From assembly GCA_015063135.1 (NCBI GenBank), contig SUTA01000002.1, positions 62,001 through 126,000 of the forward strand: a DNA stretch of 64,000 nt, in the 5' to 3' direction. Position 1 is the first letter of the stretch. Each line of letters begins with the position of its first letter. The notes under the pieces were generated by a model. It ran no database searches, had not been told where the DNA came from, and was given only the letters and a program-made list of their open reading frames with translations. Below, in pieces: positions 46,091 through 56,150 of the stretch. This DNA is from Thermoplasmata archaeon (GTDB lineage: Archaea > Thermoplasmatota > Thermoplasmata > Methanomassiliicoccales > Methanomethylophilaceae). A program made the position numbers and the translations under genes.

Positions 46091-47131
46091 ATGCGCATAC
46101 TCGGCAGGGACCCCTCGGACAACTCGGTGAAGGTCTACATCGAGACAGACGAGGACATCTGGCATCTCTACAACGTGATCGAGGAGGGCGACCTGGTCAC
46201 CGCCTCCACCACCCGCAGGGAGGAGAAGTCCGCCGACAAGATCAGGGCCGAGAGGGCCGAGAAGAAGCGCATGACCCTGGGGATCCGCATCGAGAAGATG
46301 GAGTTCTCCGAGGACGACCTCAGGCTTAAGCTCCTAGGGACCATCGAGACCGGCCCCCAGGACATCGGCCAGCACCACACCCTTATCCTGGAGGTCGGGG
46401 ACCAGCTGTCCATCGGGAAGCCCCACTGGAGGCAGACGCACAGGGATAGGCTGGAGAGGGCCGTCAGCGACTCCAAGAAGCCTAGGATCGTGTTCGTGTC
46501 CCTCGACCAGGACGAGGCCACCATCGCAGTGCTGAGGCAGTACGGGCTGAAGGAGGTCGTGACCATGAGGTCCGGCAGGTCCGGGAAGCAGTACGCCGAG
46601 AAGCCGCAGGCCGACAACTACCACAGGGAGATCATGGACAAGCTGCTGCCGCTGATGGAGCCGGGCATGCCCCTGGTGCTCCTAGGGCCGGGCTTCGAGA
46701 AGGAGGCCCTGTCCGAGTCCCTGAAGAAATCCGGGGAGCCCCTGTTCTCGAGGCAGTTCGTGTACCATACGGGGCAGACGGGGATGGCCGGGGTGAACGA
46801 GCTCCTGAAGGCCGGGATGGGAGCGGATGTCCTCAGGGAGTCCTCCGTGGGGACGGAGATAGAGGCCGTGGAGAGCCTCATGGCCGAGATAGGGAAGAAC
46901 GGCCCCGCCACGTACGGCGATATGCAGATCAGAGCCGCCGCGGACGCGGGGGCCATAGAGAAGCTCCTCATCCTCGACTCCAGGATAAGGGAGCAGGACC
47001 TCGACGACCTCGTCAGGGCCGTGGAGGCCCAGAAGGGGACCGTGCTGGTGGTGTCCTCCCAGCATGACGGCGGGAAGCAGCTCGCCGCCCTAGGCGGGAT
47101 GGGGGCCATCCTGAGGTACAGGATGGAGCGA
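46091..47131 (+). CDS. pelA: Ribosome rescue factor Pelota; ends at CGA
   Basis: A 346-residue archaeal Pelota (Dom34), a paralogue of release factor aRF1 that, with aABCE1, frees stalled ribosomes. It starts MRILGRDPSDNSVKVYIETDEDIWHLYNVI, the N-terminal Sm-like domain; PGFEKEALSES near residue 200 opens the eRF1-like central domain and ATYGDMQIRAAADAGAIEKLLI near 278 the third domain. The family end GAILRYRME is followed by CGA; as Arg, 24 residues are added across the next promoter. Archaeal Pelota is normally about 345-350 residues. Confidence 0.92.
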
Positions 47132-47225
47132 CCTCGGCCTTATATACGATTCTTATCTTACAGTTACAAGGATGCACCCGCAGGAACGATTATTCCAGCG
47201 TAGCGTGCGCTCGGATGGGATTCAC

Positions 47226-48404
47226 ATGAAGGACAAGAACCAGTTGATGGAAGCGTTCAAGGACAAGAAGCTGTGCATCTGCGACTGCACCCTCGCCAAC
47301 GGCGAGCAGGCCCCGGGGGTCGTGTTCTCCAACATCGAGAAGTACAGGATCGCGCAGCTCCTCGACGAGGCCGGCATCCCCCAGATCGTGGCCGGCATCC
47401 CCATGATGGGGGATGATGAGAAGAAGTCCGTGAAGCACATCGCCCGCATGGGCCTGGGAGCGTCCGTCATGGCCTGGAACCGCGCGGACATCAACGACAT
47501 CAACACCAGCATCGAGTGCGACGTCGACTCCGTCGTGATCGCCATCGGCGCTTCCGAGCACCAGTACAAGGACGTCTACGGCCAGGACCAGCAGTGGGTC
47601 ATCGATATGATCTGCAGCGCGGTCTCCTACGCGGCCGAGCACGGGCTGTACGTGTCCTGCGTGGCGCAGGACGCCCCCAACGCCGACCTCGGGTTCCTCA
47701 TCGACTTCGCCAAGGCAGCCAAGGCCGCCGGCGCCAACCGCTTCGGATACGCCGACATCCTCGGGAACGAGGACCCCTTCTCCTGCTACGAGAGGCTCAA
47801 GACCCTCAACCAGATAGTCGGGATGGACATCGAGGTCATCGCCAGCAACGACCTCGGCATGGCCACGGCCAACTCCCTGGCCGGCCTCAGGGCTGGCGCG
47901 AAGTTCGTCAGCACCACCTCCATGGGGATCGGGAAGAGGGGAGGCTGCGCAGCTCTCGAGGAGGTCTGCCTCGGTGCGAAGCACATCATGGACGTCACTT
48001 GCGACGTTGACTTCACCATGTTCAAGGGCATCGCCGAGGCTGTGGCCATGGCATCCGGACGCCCCATTCCCGACGGAAAGCCCATCATAGGCGACAAGGT
48101 ATTCGTCCAGGAGGACGGAGTCGCCGCGGACGGAGTGGTGCGCGACGAGAACGGCGAGGCGTTCGACCCCGCAGAGATCGGCGCCACAAGGACGGTCGCC
48201 ATCGGGAAGCACTCCAGCAGGAACACCATCATCGCCGAGATGGCGCAGATGGGCATGCAGATAGAGAAGGGCGCCGCCGAGGAGCTCCTCAAGCTGGTCA
48301 GGCAGGCCTGCAACCAGATGCACCGCGGCATCAGCCGCAGGGAGCTGTTCCTCCTCTGCGAGGACATGATGAACGGCGCCGACGTCTTCGACAACGAAGA
48401 GTGA
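47226..48404 (+). CDS. Homocitrate/isopropylmalate-synthase-like (DRE-TIM) protein with altered active site
   Basis: A 392-residue NifV/LeuA-like TIM-barrel protein. Synthases of this family have LRDGEQ near the start and an HxHND metal motif. Here these read LANGEQ (residues 17-22) and IASNDLG (near 203), so the catalytic Arg, the metal Asp and both metal His are replaced. The surrounding fold is well kept (TANSLAGLRAGA, TTSMGIGKRGG). It may be a non-catalytic or repurposed homologue. A TATATA box at about 47140 gives a leader; an upstream ATG in frame is cut off by CGA after five codons. Start MKDKNQ; ends at TGA. Confidence 0.75.
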   Translation: MKDKNQLMEAFKDKKLCICDCTLANGEQAPGVVFSNIEKYRIAQLLDEAGIPQIVAGIPMMGDDEKKSVKHIARMGLGASVMAWNRADINDINTSIECDVDSVVIAIGASEHQYKDVYGQDQQWVIDMICSAVSYAAEHGLYVSCVAQDAPNADLGFLIDFAKAAKAAGANRFGYADILGNEDPFSCYERLKTLNQIVGMDIEVIASNDLGMATANSLAGLRAGAKFVSTTSMGIGKRGGCAALEEVCLGAKHIMDVTCDVDFTMFKGIAEAVAMASGRPIPDGKPIIGDKVFVQEDGVAADGVVRDENGEAFDPAEIGATRTVAIGKHSSRNTIIAEMAQMGMQIEKGAAEELLKLVRQACNQMHRGISRRELFLLCEDMMNGADVFDNEE

Positions 48405-48412
48405 ATTCAACA

Positions 48413-48445
48413 GGGGGAGGGGGCGCCCCCTCCCCCGCCTTATTT
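48413..48445 (+). terminator. Strong hairpin terminator after the DRE-TIM gene
   Basis: GGGGGAGGGGGC followed directly by GCCCCCTCCCCC, a perfect 12-base palindrome, then GCCTTATTTT. Confidence 0.65.
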
Positions 48446-48547
48446 TCCGCCATCTGGCACATACATTTTTGAAGTTTTTTGTTAACAGCGTTCATCAACA
48501 ATTTGCCATGGATAAATTATCCTTTATATCCATCAAGCAAAGTAGAC

Positions 48548-48913
48548 ATGGGCATGACAAAGCTCAGAACCAGCCAGCTATTCGGCCAGAAGCATGTGAT
48601 CGATATCATGATGCTTCTATACTTCTTCGGGGACAAGACCCGCGGAGAGATCTATAAGGCCGTCTCTGCCTGCAACACCATGCCCGAGAAGCTGGAGCAA
48701 CTGGAGGAGTACGGCATCCTCGAGACGAAGAAAGGGCACCGCTACGGAAGCAAAGTGACCTGCCTGACCAAAGACGGTCGCAAACTCGCTGAGGACTTCC
48801 TTTCGATGGAGATATTCCTCAACGGCGACCTGGAGGAGTACCGTGTCGACACCGCGTGCCGCATGTACAGCGACCATCTCGAGATAACCGAGGACGGGAT
48901 GAGATGGAACCGA
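48548..48913 (+). CDS. Winged-helix regulator; ends at CGA
   Basis: A 121-residue single-domain winged-helix protein: IMMLLYFFGDKTRGEIYKAVS, recognition-helix region MPEKLEQLEEYGIL and wing ETKKGHRYGSKVTCLT. It resembles the regulator at 13680-13973. It ends MRWN then CGA; with the convergent ligase gene this forms CGATCG (48911-48916). As Arg, the frame runs 91 codons antisense to the ligase. Start 48548 is preferred to 48479, which lies in the AT-rich promoter. Confidence 0.72.
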
Positions 48914-50215
48914 TCGCTCGTAGGACCTGTTGTCGGTGACGTGCGACGCCTTGCCCTCGAACCTCGGCAGGGTGCCCGGCAGCACCAGCCTCACATCGGC
49001 CTTGATGTTCAGGATGCTCTTCATCCTGTCAGCGGTCAAGCGGGTCATGCGCGAGAGCTCCACCATGTCCTCGGTCAGATGGTCCTCGTCCAGTTCGACC
49101 TCCACCACCATGCTGTCCATGTAGTTGGCGTTGTTGAGCGTGATGTGGTAGAACGGGGACAGGAACGGCATCTCGCCGATGACTGATTCGATCTGCGACG
49201 GGAACACGTTGACACCGCGGACCACGAGCATGTCGTCGGTCCTGCCGGAGATCCTCATCAGGCGGGGGTGGGTCCTGCCGCACTTGCATGGGGACCAGTC
49301 CAGGGCGGAGATGTCGCCGATCTTGTAGCGGATCAGGGGGAACGCCTCCTTCTGGAGCATCGTGACCACTATCTCTCCCCTCTCGCCGTCCTTGCAGGGC
49401 TCGCCGTTCTCGTCGAGGATCTCCATGTAGCAGAGGTCTGCCCAGACGTGGAGCCCGCACTGCTCGCTACACTCCAGGAACATGGGGCCGTAGAACTCGC
49501 TGGCGCCGTAGCAGTTGTGGACACGGACGCCGGTGCGGTCCTGGAGCTTCTGCCTCATGCTCTCGGACCAGGGCTCCCCGCCGGCGATGGCCAACCGGAC
49601 CTTGGTGTCCTTCCTGATATCGATTCCCTTCTGGTCGCAGACATCAGCGATATGGAACATGTAGGAGGGCGTGCCCGCCCAGACGGTGACTGGGAGGTCC
49701 TGCATCAGCTGGATCTGCCTCTCGGTATTGCCGGTTCCTATGGGGAGCACGGTAGCTCCGACCTTCTCGGCACCGTAGTGGACGCCGAGTCCGCCGGTGA
49801 ACAGCCCATAGCCGTGGAAGTTCTGGAACATGTCCTTGCTGCTCATACCGAACGAGGTCATCCCCCTGGCCAGGGACTCTGTCCAGTTCTCAAGATCCTT
49901 CCTGGTGTAACCGACTACGGTGGGCTTGCCGGTGGTCCCGGAGGACACGTGCACCCTCACAAGCTCATCGTATGGCCTGACGAACAACTTGTCCGGATAG
50001 TTGTCGCGGAGGTCGGACTTCCTCATGAACGGGACCTTGCGGAACGCCTCGAAGCTCGTGATGTCCTCGGGCTTGACGCCGGCCTCGTCCATCCTGCCGC
50101 GGAAGAACGGCGAGATCTCGTACATCTCCTCGACCTTGGCACGGAGCAGCCTGAGCTGCATCTCCTCGAGCTTCTCGCGGGGCATCGTCTCGATCTCTTC
50201 GTTCCAGAAAGCCAT
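48914..50215 (-). CDS. Phenylacetate-CoA ligase family enzyme (copy 1); ends at CGA
   Basis: A 433-residue PaaK-type AMP-forming ligase of the usual family length. The ATP-binding P-loop VSSGTTGKPTVVGYT is near residue 92, YGASEFYGPMF near 230, DENGEPCKDGERGEIVVT near 275 and a PGTLPRFEGKA end. It would activate phenylacetate or indoleacetate to the CoA ester, which IorBA can reductively carboxylate. It ends VTDNRSYE then CGA. As Arg, it continues 98 codons antisense to the regulator gene. Start 50215 has GGAAGGA six bases before it. Confidence 0.87.
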
Positions 50216-50329
50216 GGTCATTCCTTCCGCCCTTCCAGGGCACTGTGCTATGTTATGGCATACCACATATAACCATATCGGTCGGGGCTTTCATCAATGT
50301 AATTATACGAGCGATTGGATTCATCATCC

Positions 50330-50632
50330 ATGAGAACGAAGGACATGGCCCGCTGGGGCATCGCCATAATGGTCGTCCTGATGGCCCTGATCATCGCCGT
50401 GGTGATACTGACTGGGGGTTCCGACGTGAGGACCCAGGTTATCGCATCCGGGGCGGCGTCCATGGTCATGATGACGTTCGTCCTCGTCTTCGCGGTTTTA
50501 TACACGCGCCAGATGAGGGTGGAGGCCGCGGAGGCGGAGCTGACCGGGCAGTGCCCCCGCTGCAAGGTCCCGCTGGGAGCCGACGGCGCCTGCCCCCAGT
50601 GCGGGACCCGGTGGTCCCGCGACAAGAACCGA
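50330..50632 (+). CDS. Small membrane protein with C-terminal zinc ribbon; ends at CGA
   Basis: A 100-residue protein with two N-terminal membrane helices (about residues 8-30 and 40-62). A ribbon CPRCKVPLGADGACPQCG lies near residues 77-94. It ends WSRDKN then CGA (50630-50632); as Arg, it would run 151 codons antisense to the convergent aSelBL gene. Function unknown. Confidence 0.7.
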
Positions 50633-50634
50633 GG

Positions 50635-51597
50635 TCGCGGGAGGATTATCGACCCGAGGACGCGAAGCTTCCCGCCCTCGAGGTACATCAGTATGGCGCG
50701 GTCGCCGGGCTTGTGGATCATATCGGAGTCCATCTCCAACGCGACCTGCGCCTGGCGGAAGTCTGAACCGTCATCGACCGCGGTGACCCTGCAGGGCACC
50801 ATCTGCATCCAGTGGCCGAGGTGCAGGACCATGCCCTCCTTGAGGGGGGTGGGCCAGTACTTGACCAGGGACGACTTGCCGGAGACGGACCTGGACATCT
50901 TGACCGACGCGTCGGTGGTGAGGACGTATCCCCTGTCGAGCTCGTCGGACTCGATGCCCCTGAGGGCCAGCCCGACGTGGTCGCCCTTGACGCCGTCATC
51001 GGCATCTATGTCGTGCTTCTGGATGCTCTTGAGGATGACCTCCCTGTTGATGGGGAAGACCTTCATCTTGTCGTGCTTCCTGAAATAGCCGTCGATGACG
51101 GAGCCCAGGACCACGGTCCCGACGCCCTTGACGTTGAAGTGGCTGTCCACGGGGCAGGAGCCGCATGAGCCCTCGCCGGGCTGCTTGGCGGCCGCCTTGG
51201 CCATGGCGATGAGCTCCTCCCTCATCTTGATGGGGTCCTCCTCGCGGTACTCGTAATGCTCCAGGCAGGTCCCCGCCAGGATGGGGGCCAGCTGCTCGGG
51301 CTGGATGTAGTTCCTGAGGATGATGAACCCCTTGTCGATGCCCAGGGAGTCCACCATGACGATGGTCTCCCCCAGGAAGGAGTCGATCTTGTCCACTACT
51401 AGGATGCAGAACTCCGACATGGCGACGGAGTAGAACAGCGATGACAGCTTCTCGGGGTACTTGGAGGGCTCGATAAGGGTGAAGGAGTCGGTGCCCGCCT
51501 TGTGGTCGTAGAAGGTCATGTCTGTGACGGTGCCCTTCTTGCCTACGGTCCCCGCATACCCCGGGGTGCCGACCACCGCGATGTTCAGGTTGCCCAT
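50635..51597 (-). CDS. SelB-like elongation factor homologue (aSelBL type); ends at CGA
   Basis: A 320-residue EF-Tu/SelB-related protein with a degenerate GTPase domain. The G1 loop GHVDHGKT is replaced by GTPGYAGTVGKKGT, the G3 region by LIEPSKYP, and the G4 NKxD by VDKID. EF-Tu-type beta-barrels follow (VKGVGTVVLGSVIDG near residue 165, then KGDHVGLALRGIE). These features match the archaeal aSelBL family of unknown function, once suggested to serve pyrrolysine decoding. It ends LGSIILP then CGA; as Arg, the frame would add 129 codons antisense to the neighbour. Starts four bases upstream of the ACT gene stop region, in an operon with it. Confidence 0.72.
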
Positions 51598-51601
51598 CTG
51601 C

Positions 51602-52024
51602 TCAGATCTCCTGGTCTGTTATCAGTTCGATGCCCGCGCACTCGAGCTCGCGGACGGCCTTGGCGGCGTCGTCGACCCTGAGGAAGAACGCGGCCTTGTT
51701 CCTGCCTGTGTAGGCGTAGCCGTACTCGATGTTGATGCCCGCCCTGCCGAGGAGGTCCGCGGCCTTGAAGATCGATCCGGGCTCGTCGGCGATGACTACG
51801 CCGATGACATCGGTCTTCCTGACTATGACGTCCTTGGCCTTCAATCTGGAATAGGCGTCCTCAGGGTCTTCGACGATGGCCCTGAGGATCCCGAACTCCG
51901 CGGACTCCGCGAGGTTGAACGCCTTCATGTTGACGCCGCAGTCCCTCAGGACACCCACGATATGGGCCAGGCGGCCGGGCTCGTTGTTCACGAAAATTGA
52001 CAGCTGTGTGATGATCTTCGACAT
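51602..52024 (-). CDS. ACT-domain regulatory protein
   Basis: A 140-residue protein with two ACT domains (ITQLSIFVNNEPGRLAHIVGVLRDCGVNM at the start and DVIGVVIADEPGSIFKAADLLGRAGINI in the second half). Such proteins accompany PaaK genes in prokaryotes and probably sense aromatic amino acids. It lies between the second PaaK gene upstream and the aSelBL gene downstream. GGTGAGAACA precedes the ATG. Ends at TGA. Confidence 0.85.
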   Translation of the reverse strand: MSKIITQLSIFVNNEPGRLAHIVGVLRDCGVNMKAFNLAESAEFGILRAIVEDPEDAYSRLKAKDVIVRKTDVIGVVIADEPGSIFKAADLLGRAGINIEYGYAYTGRNKAAFFLRVDDAAKAVRELECAGIELITDQEI

Positions 52025-52035
52025 TTGTTCTCACC

Positions 52036-53334
52036 TCGTAACTTCCTGGTATCGATAACGCGTTTTGCCTTGCCCTCGAACCTGGGCAGTTCTCCGGGGG
52101 CCTTGAGCTCCACGGTGACGGCGATGTTGAGGTACTTCTTGAGCTCCGACTCGATGTGTGACCTGAGGCGGATCATGTCCTCCAGCTTGTCGGTGAACGC
52201 CTCCTCCTTGATCTCCACCTGCAGCACCATGTTGTCCAGGGCGCCCTCCCTGCTGACGTATATCATGTACTGGTTCCCGACCTGGGGGATCTGCAGCAGG
52301 GTGTATTCGATCTGGGACGGGAACACGTTGATACCGCGGATGATCAGCATGTCGTCGGACCTGCCGGTGATCCTGCTGATCCTGGGGGAGGTCCTCCCGC
52401 ACTCGCACTCGTCCTCGTTGAGCGTGGTGATGTCCCTGATCTTGTAGCGGATCATGGGCATGGCCTCCTTCTTCAGCATAGTGACCACCATCTCTCCCTT
52501 CTGGCCGGGCTCCAGGGACTCCCCCGTGTCCGGGTCCAGGATCTCGACGTACATGATGTCGCCGGCGATGTGGATGCCCTTGCGCTCCTCGCACTCGGTG
52601 AACATCGGGCCGGCCTGCTCGGAGGTCCCGTATATGTCGTAGGCCTTGATCCCCATGTCCTGCTCGATGTGCTGGCGCATGCTCTCGGACCAGGGCTCCG
52701 CTCCCAGGACCGCCTTCCTCAGCTTGGTGTCCCTCCTGAAGTCGACGCCCATCTTCTTGGCGACGTCCCCCATATGGACGAGGTAGGAAGGGGTGCACGC
52801 GATAGCGGTGACCCCGAGGTCCTGGATGAGCTCGATCTGCCTCTCGGTGCCGCCGGTCCCGGTGGGAAGGACGGTCGCACCGACCCTCTCGGCCCCGTAG
52901 TGGAGTCCGAGGCCGCCGGTGAACAGTCCGTAGCCGTAGGAGATCTGCATGGTGTCGTCCGGGCCGATGCCCACTGAGGTCAGGGACCTGGCCAGGGCCT
53001 CGGTCCAGTACTCGAGGTCGTTCTTGGTGTAGCCCACGAGGGTGGGCTTGCCGGTGGTCCCGGAGGACACGTGGTACCTGACGACCTCGTTGTTCGGGAC
53101 GGTGAACATGTTGGTGGGGTAGTAGTCACGCAGGTCCTGCTTGTACATGAACGGCAGCTTGGTGATGTCGGCCAGGCCGGTGATGTCGTCAGGATGGACG
53201 CCCTGGACCTTCATCCTGTCGTGGTAGAACTTGTTGAATGAGTAGAGGTTGTTAACGAGTGCTTTCAGCTCGCGGTACTGCAGCTGTTTCAGCTGCTCCT
53301 TCGGCATGCACTCAATCTTAGGGTTCCAGTACAT
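52036..53334 (-). CDS. Phenylacetate-CoA ligase family enzyme (copy 2); ends at CGA
   Basis: A 432-residue PaaK homologue: P-loop VSSGTTGKPTLVGYT near residue 92, YGTSEQAGPMF near 230, PRISRITGRSDDML near 325 and a C-terminal GELPRFEGKAKRVIDTRKL. It ends there at CGA, followed by GGTGAG, the ribosome binding site of the ACT gene. Read as Arg, it would add 15 residues and overlap that gene. Paralogue of the ligase at 48914-50215; the pair may act on different aryl acids (phenylacetate, indoleacetate, hydroxyphenylacetate). Confidence 0.88.
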
Positions 53335-53421
53335 AAAATCCCCTTTATGCTTCGACCTAACACCGCGCTCGTAGATAAACATTGCACGCGCGTTTTTATG
53401 CATCGGCCGCATTCGGCATCC

Positions 53422-54003
53422 ATGGGCCGTGGCCAGGAAGACGTCTGGGATTCGCTGTACGCCTCCAATCCGGGGGCATGGAGGGGCAATGCCAGGATAC
53501 CCGTCCCCTGCGTCGGCAGGGCCCTGGACGTGGGCTGCGGGAACGGAAAGACCGTGGCCTCGCTGATCGATGCCGGATTCGAGGTCTCCGCGGTCGATTT
53601 CTCCGCCGAGGCCGTGAGGCTGGTGAGGGAGAGGTTCGGAGACAGGGTGAATGCGGCGGTCTCCGATGCGGGGTCAATCCCATTCGGAGACGGCTCCTTC
53701 GAGTACATCACCGCGGTCCACCTGTGCGAGCACCTCACCGATGACGAGATGGAGGGGTTCGCCTCCGAGGTCGCACGGCTCCTCGTCCCCGGGGGGCTCG
53801 TTTTCATCAGGTCCTTCGGCGCCTCGGACTTCCGCTCGGCCAAGAGGGCATCCTCGGACATCACCTACATATACCGCTCCCATGACTATCTGGCACATTT
53901 CTTCGTAGGGTTCGAGGCAGTTTCCTCCAGGACCGTCGAGGAGAGGACCCGCTTCGGGGAGGTCCGCTCCAGGGAGGAGTGCCTCCTGAGGCGCACGTAT
54001 TAA
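53422..54003 (+). CDS. Class I SAM-dependent methyltransferase
   Basis: A 193-residue Rossmann methyltransferase. Motif I ALDVGCGNGKTVASLI is near residue 35, followed by VSAVDFSAEAVRLV and a motif near 100, ITAVHLCEHLTDDEM, and VPGGLVFIRSFG. Substrate unknown; the type is broad (UbiE/Methyltransf_11-like). A GTTTTTATGC box near 53392 favours the leaderless start at 53422. Ends at TAA. Confidence 0.78.
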   Translation: MGRGQEDVWDSLYASNPGAWRGNARIPVPCVGRALDVGCGNGKTVASLIDAGFEVSAVDFSAEAVRLVRERFGDRVNAAVSDAGSIPFGDGSFEYITAVHLCEHLTDDEMEGFASEVARLLVPGGLVFIRSFGASDFRSAKRASSDITYIYRSHDYLAHFFVGFEAVSSRTVEERTRFGEVRSREECLLRRTY

Positions 54004-54026
54004 ATCGTGAAGGCGTTCCCAGGGTC

Positions 54027-54377
54027 ATGAAATGCCCCAAGTGCAGGGCCGAGAACCCTGATGACGAGATCTTCTGCCAGCAGTGCGACTGGAGGCTGGA
54101 CCAGAAGTACGTCCCCGAGAAGAAGACGAAGACCCGCAGCCCGCTGAACGTTTCGTCGACAGCGGCATTGGGCGGAATCCTCTCCCTCATCATGTACTTC
54201 GCCGAATTCAAATACGCGCCGATCGTCCTCGGAGCCGTCGGCCTCTTCATGGGAGGATACGCGATCACATATGCCAGGCTCGTTGAGTGCAACAAGAACC
54301 TCTGCATGGCCCTGGCCGCGATCGGTCTCCTCACCGGCATCATCGGACTGATGTTCGGAATCAAGCAGGTAATCTGA
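54027..54377 (+). CDS. Zinc-ribbon membrane protein
   Basis: A 116-residue protein starting with a zinc ribbon, CPKCRAENPDDEIFCQQCDWRL split as CxxC...CxxC. A charged linker follows, then three membrane helices (about residues 45-110). Overlaps the next gene by one base (TGATG). Function unknown; related in design to the other ribbon-membrane proteins in this window. Ends at TGA. Confidence 0.75.
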   Translation: MKCPKCRAENPDDEIFCQQCDWRLDQKYVPEKKTKTRSPLNVSSTAALGGILSLIMYFAEFKYAPIVLGAVGLFMGGYAITYARLVECNKNLCMALAAIGLLTGIIGLMFGIKQVI

Positions 54378-54904
54378 TGGCCGTCTACCGCGGCAAGTAC
54401 GTGCTCCAGGGCCTGGGAACCATCGATGCGACGATGGAGCACAACCTGGACATTGCCTACGACATCTGCATGTCGTACCGCCCGGACTTTCCGTGTGAGA
54501 TGTGCGGCAGATGCTGCCACCAACCCCATATCATCATCCGCCCGGAGGAGGTCGAGAGGATCTCCTCCGCCGCGGACATCCCCTTATTCCAATTCATGAC
54601 AGAGTACCTTGTCCCCATAGGGGACGGGAACTTCCACTTCAGGAAAACGGATCCCTGCGCGTTCCTGGGCCCGGACAACAGGTGCACCATCTGGAAATCC
54701 CGTCCCGGGATCTGCGACGACTTCCCCTACGCGGTCTCGATGTTCATGAGCCGCGTGTACCTCGCCCTCACCAATCCCGATGCCGACATCATGGAGCTCA
54801 TCGCCTACATGGACGACGAATGGCCCTGCACCAGGGTCATAAAGGGCAGCATCAGGGGAAAGATCGAGGAGCGCAGGAAGGACGTCATCGACTCTAGCGC
54901 GTAA
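54377..54904 (+). CDS. YkgJ-type cysteine cluster protein
   Basis: A 175-residue protein of the CxxCxxCC family. FPCEMCGRCCHQPHI is near residue 38 and a second Cys set, CAFLGPDNRCTIWKSRPGICDDFP, is near residues 95-118. The family probably binds a metal or iron-sulfur cluster; role unknown. Ends at TAA, 25 bases before apgM. Confidence 0.8.
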   Translation: MAVYRGKYVLQGLGTIDATMEHNLDIAYDICMSYRPDFPCEMCGRCCHQPHIIIRPEEVERISSAADIPLFQFMTEYLVPIGDGNFHFRKTDPCAFLGPDNRCTIWKSRPGICDDFPYAVSMFMSRVYLALTNPDADIMELIAYMDDEWPCTRVIKGSIRGKIEERRKDVIDSSA

Positions 54905-54929
54905 ATACCTGCATCGCGATGCACACCCG

Positions 54930-56150
54930 ATGGCCCCCAAGAAGATCCTTCTGGTCGTATTGGACGGAATGTCCGACCGCGCATGCCCCGAGCTCAGGGG
55001 ATCCAGCCCGCTCCAGTACGTGCGCAAGCCCAACCTCGACTGGTTCGTGGACCACGGGATCGCGGGGCTGTGCGACCCCATCGCCCCGGGCATCCGCTGC
55101 GAGACCCTGCAGACGTACCTGTCCCTGCTCGGTTACGACCCCATGGATTCGACCTACGGCCAGGGTACGTTCGACGCCCTCGGCAAAGGCCTAGACCTCC
55201 AGCCCGGCGATGTCGCAATCAGATGCAGCTTCGCCACGGTGGACGAGACGGGCCAGATCGTGGACCCGTCCGCCGGGGGCCTGACCAACGGGGAGACAGC
55301 CAGGTTCGTGAAGGCCCTGGACGGCATCGAGGCGGGCGGGGCGGAATGCACCCTGTCCCCGGGCACCGGCCACCGCGCCATACTGGTCATCAGGGGCGAC
55401 GGCCTGGGATCCAACATCTCCTGCCCCTACGGGGAGCCCGTGGCCGCCCTGGACGACGAGTCCTGCGAGACGGCCGACATAGTCAACTCGCTCATGGAGC
55501 AGTATGCCGAGGCCCTCGCCGACCATCCGCTCAACAGCGAGCGCATCGCCGAGGGGAAGCCCCCTGCGAACATCCTGATCCCCAGCGGGGCCGGGGGGTA
55601 CCCGGAGATGGAGAGCTTCTCCGAGACGCACGGCCTGAGCTCGTGCTGCGTCGCGGGTTACGACCTCATCAAGGGGATATGCAAGGCCATGGACATGGAC
55701 ATCTACCCTCTGGCCGAAGCCTGCGACGGCACCGTCCACACCAACTTCGGGGCCAAGATGGACTGCGCCATGATCGCCCTGCAGGACTACGACTTCGTCA
55801 TCATCAGCTACAAGGCCGCGGACGTGGCCGGTCACATGGGGGATCCGAAGGCCAAGTGCGATGTGATCAAGATGCTGGACACCACCATGGGCTACCTCAG
55901 GGCCAACATCAGCGACGACCTGCTCATCGCCATTACCTGCGGCCAGTGCACCCCCTGCGGGCTCGGCCTCCACGCCGGGGACCCGGTCCCCGTGGCCATC
56001 TACACCAAGAACTGCATCAGGGACGATGCCACTGAGTTCAGCGAGACCGGCTGCTCCCACGGCTCCATAGGCAGGATACGCGGGTCCGACTTCCTGAGGA
56101 TCTGCATGGACATGGCGGACCGCAGCCCCACGCCGCAGTCGCGCATACGA
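54930..56150 (+). CDS. apgM: 2,3-bisphosphoglycerate-independent phosphoglycerate mutase, archaeal type; ends at CGA
   Basis: A 406-residue ApgM of the alkaline-phosphatase superfamily, converting 3- and 2-phosphoglycerate in glycolysis/gluconeogenesis. It begins KKILLVVLDGMSDRACPELRGSSPL with the first metal Asp. SPGTGHRAILVIRG is near residue 146, FVIISYKAADVAGHMGDP near 290, and the late His cluster lies near 350. The family end SRI is followed by CGA at 56148-56150. As Arg, it would continue 218 codons antisense through both pilin-like genes. Overlaps the convergent gene by 12 bases. Confidence 0.92.
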
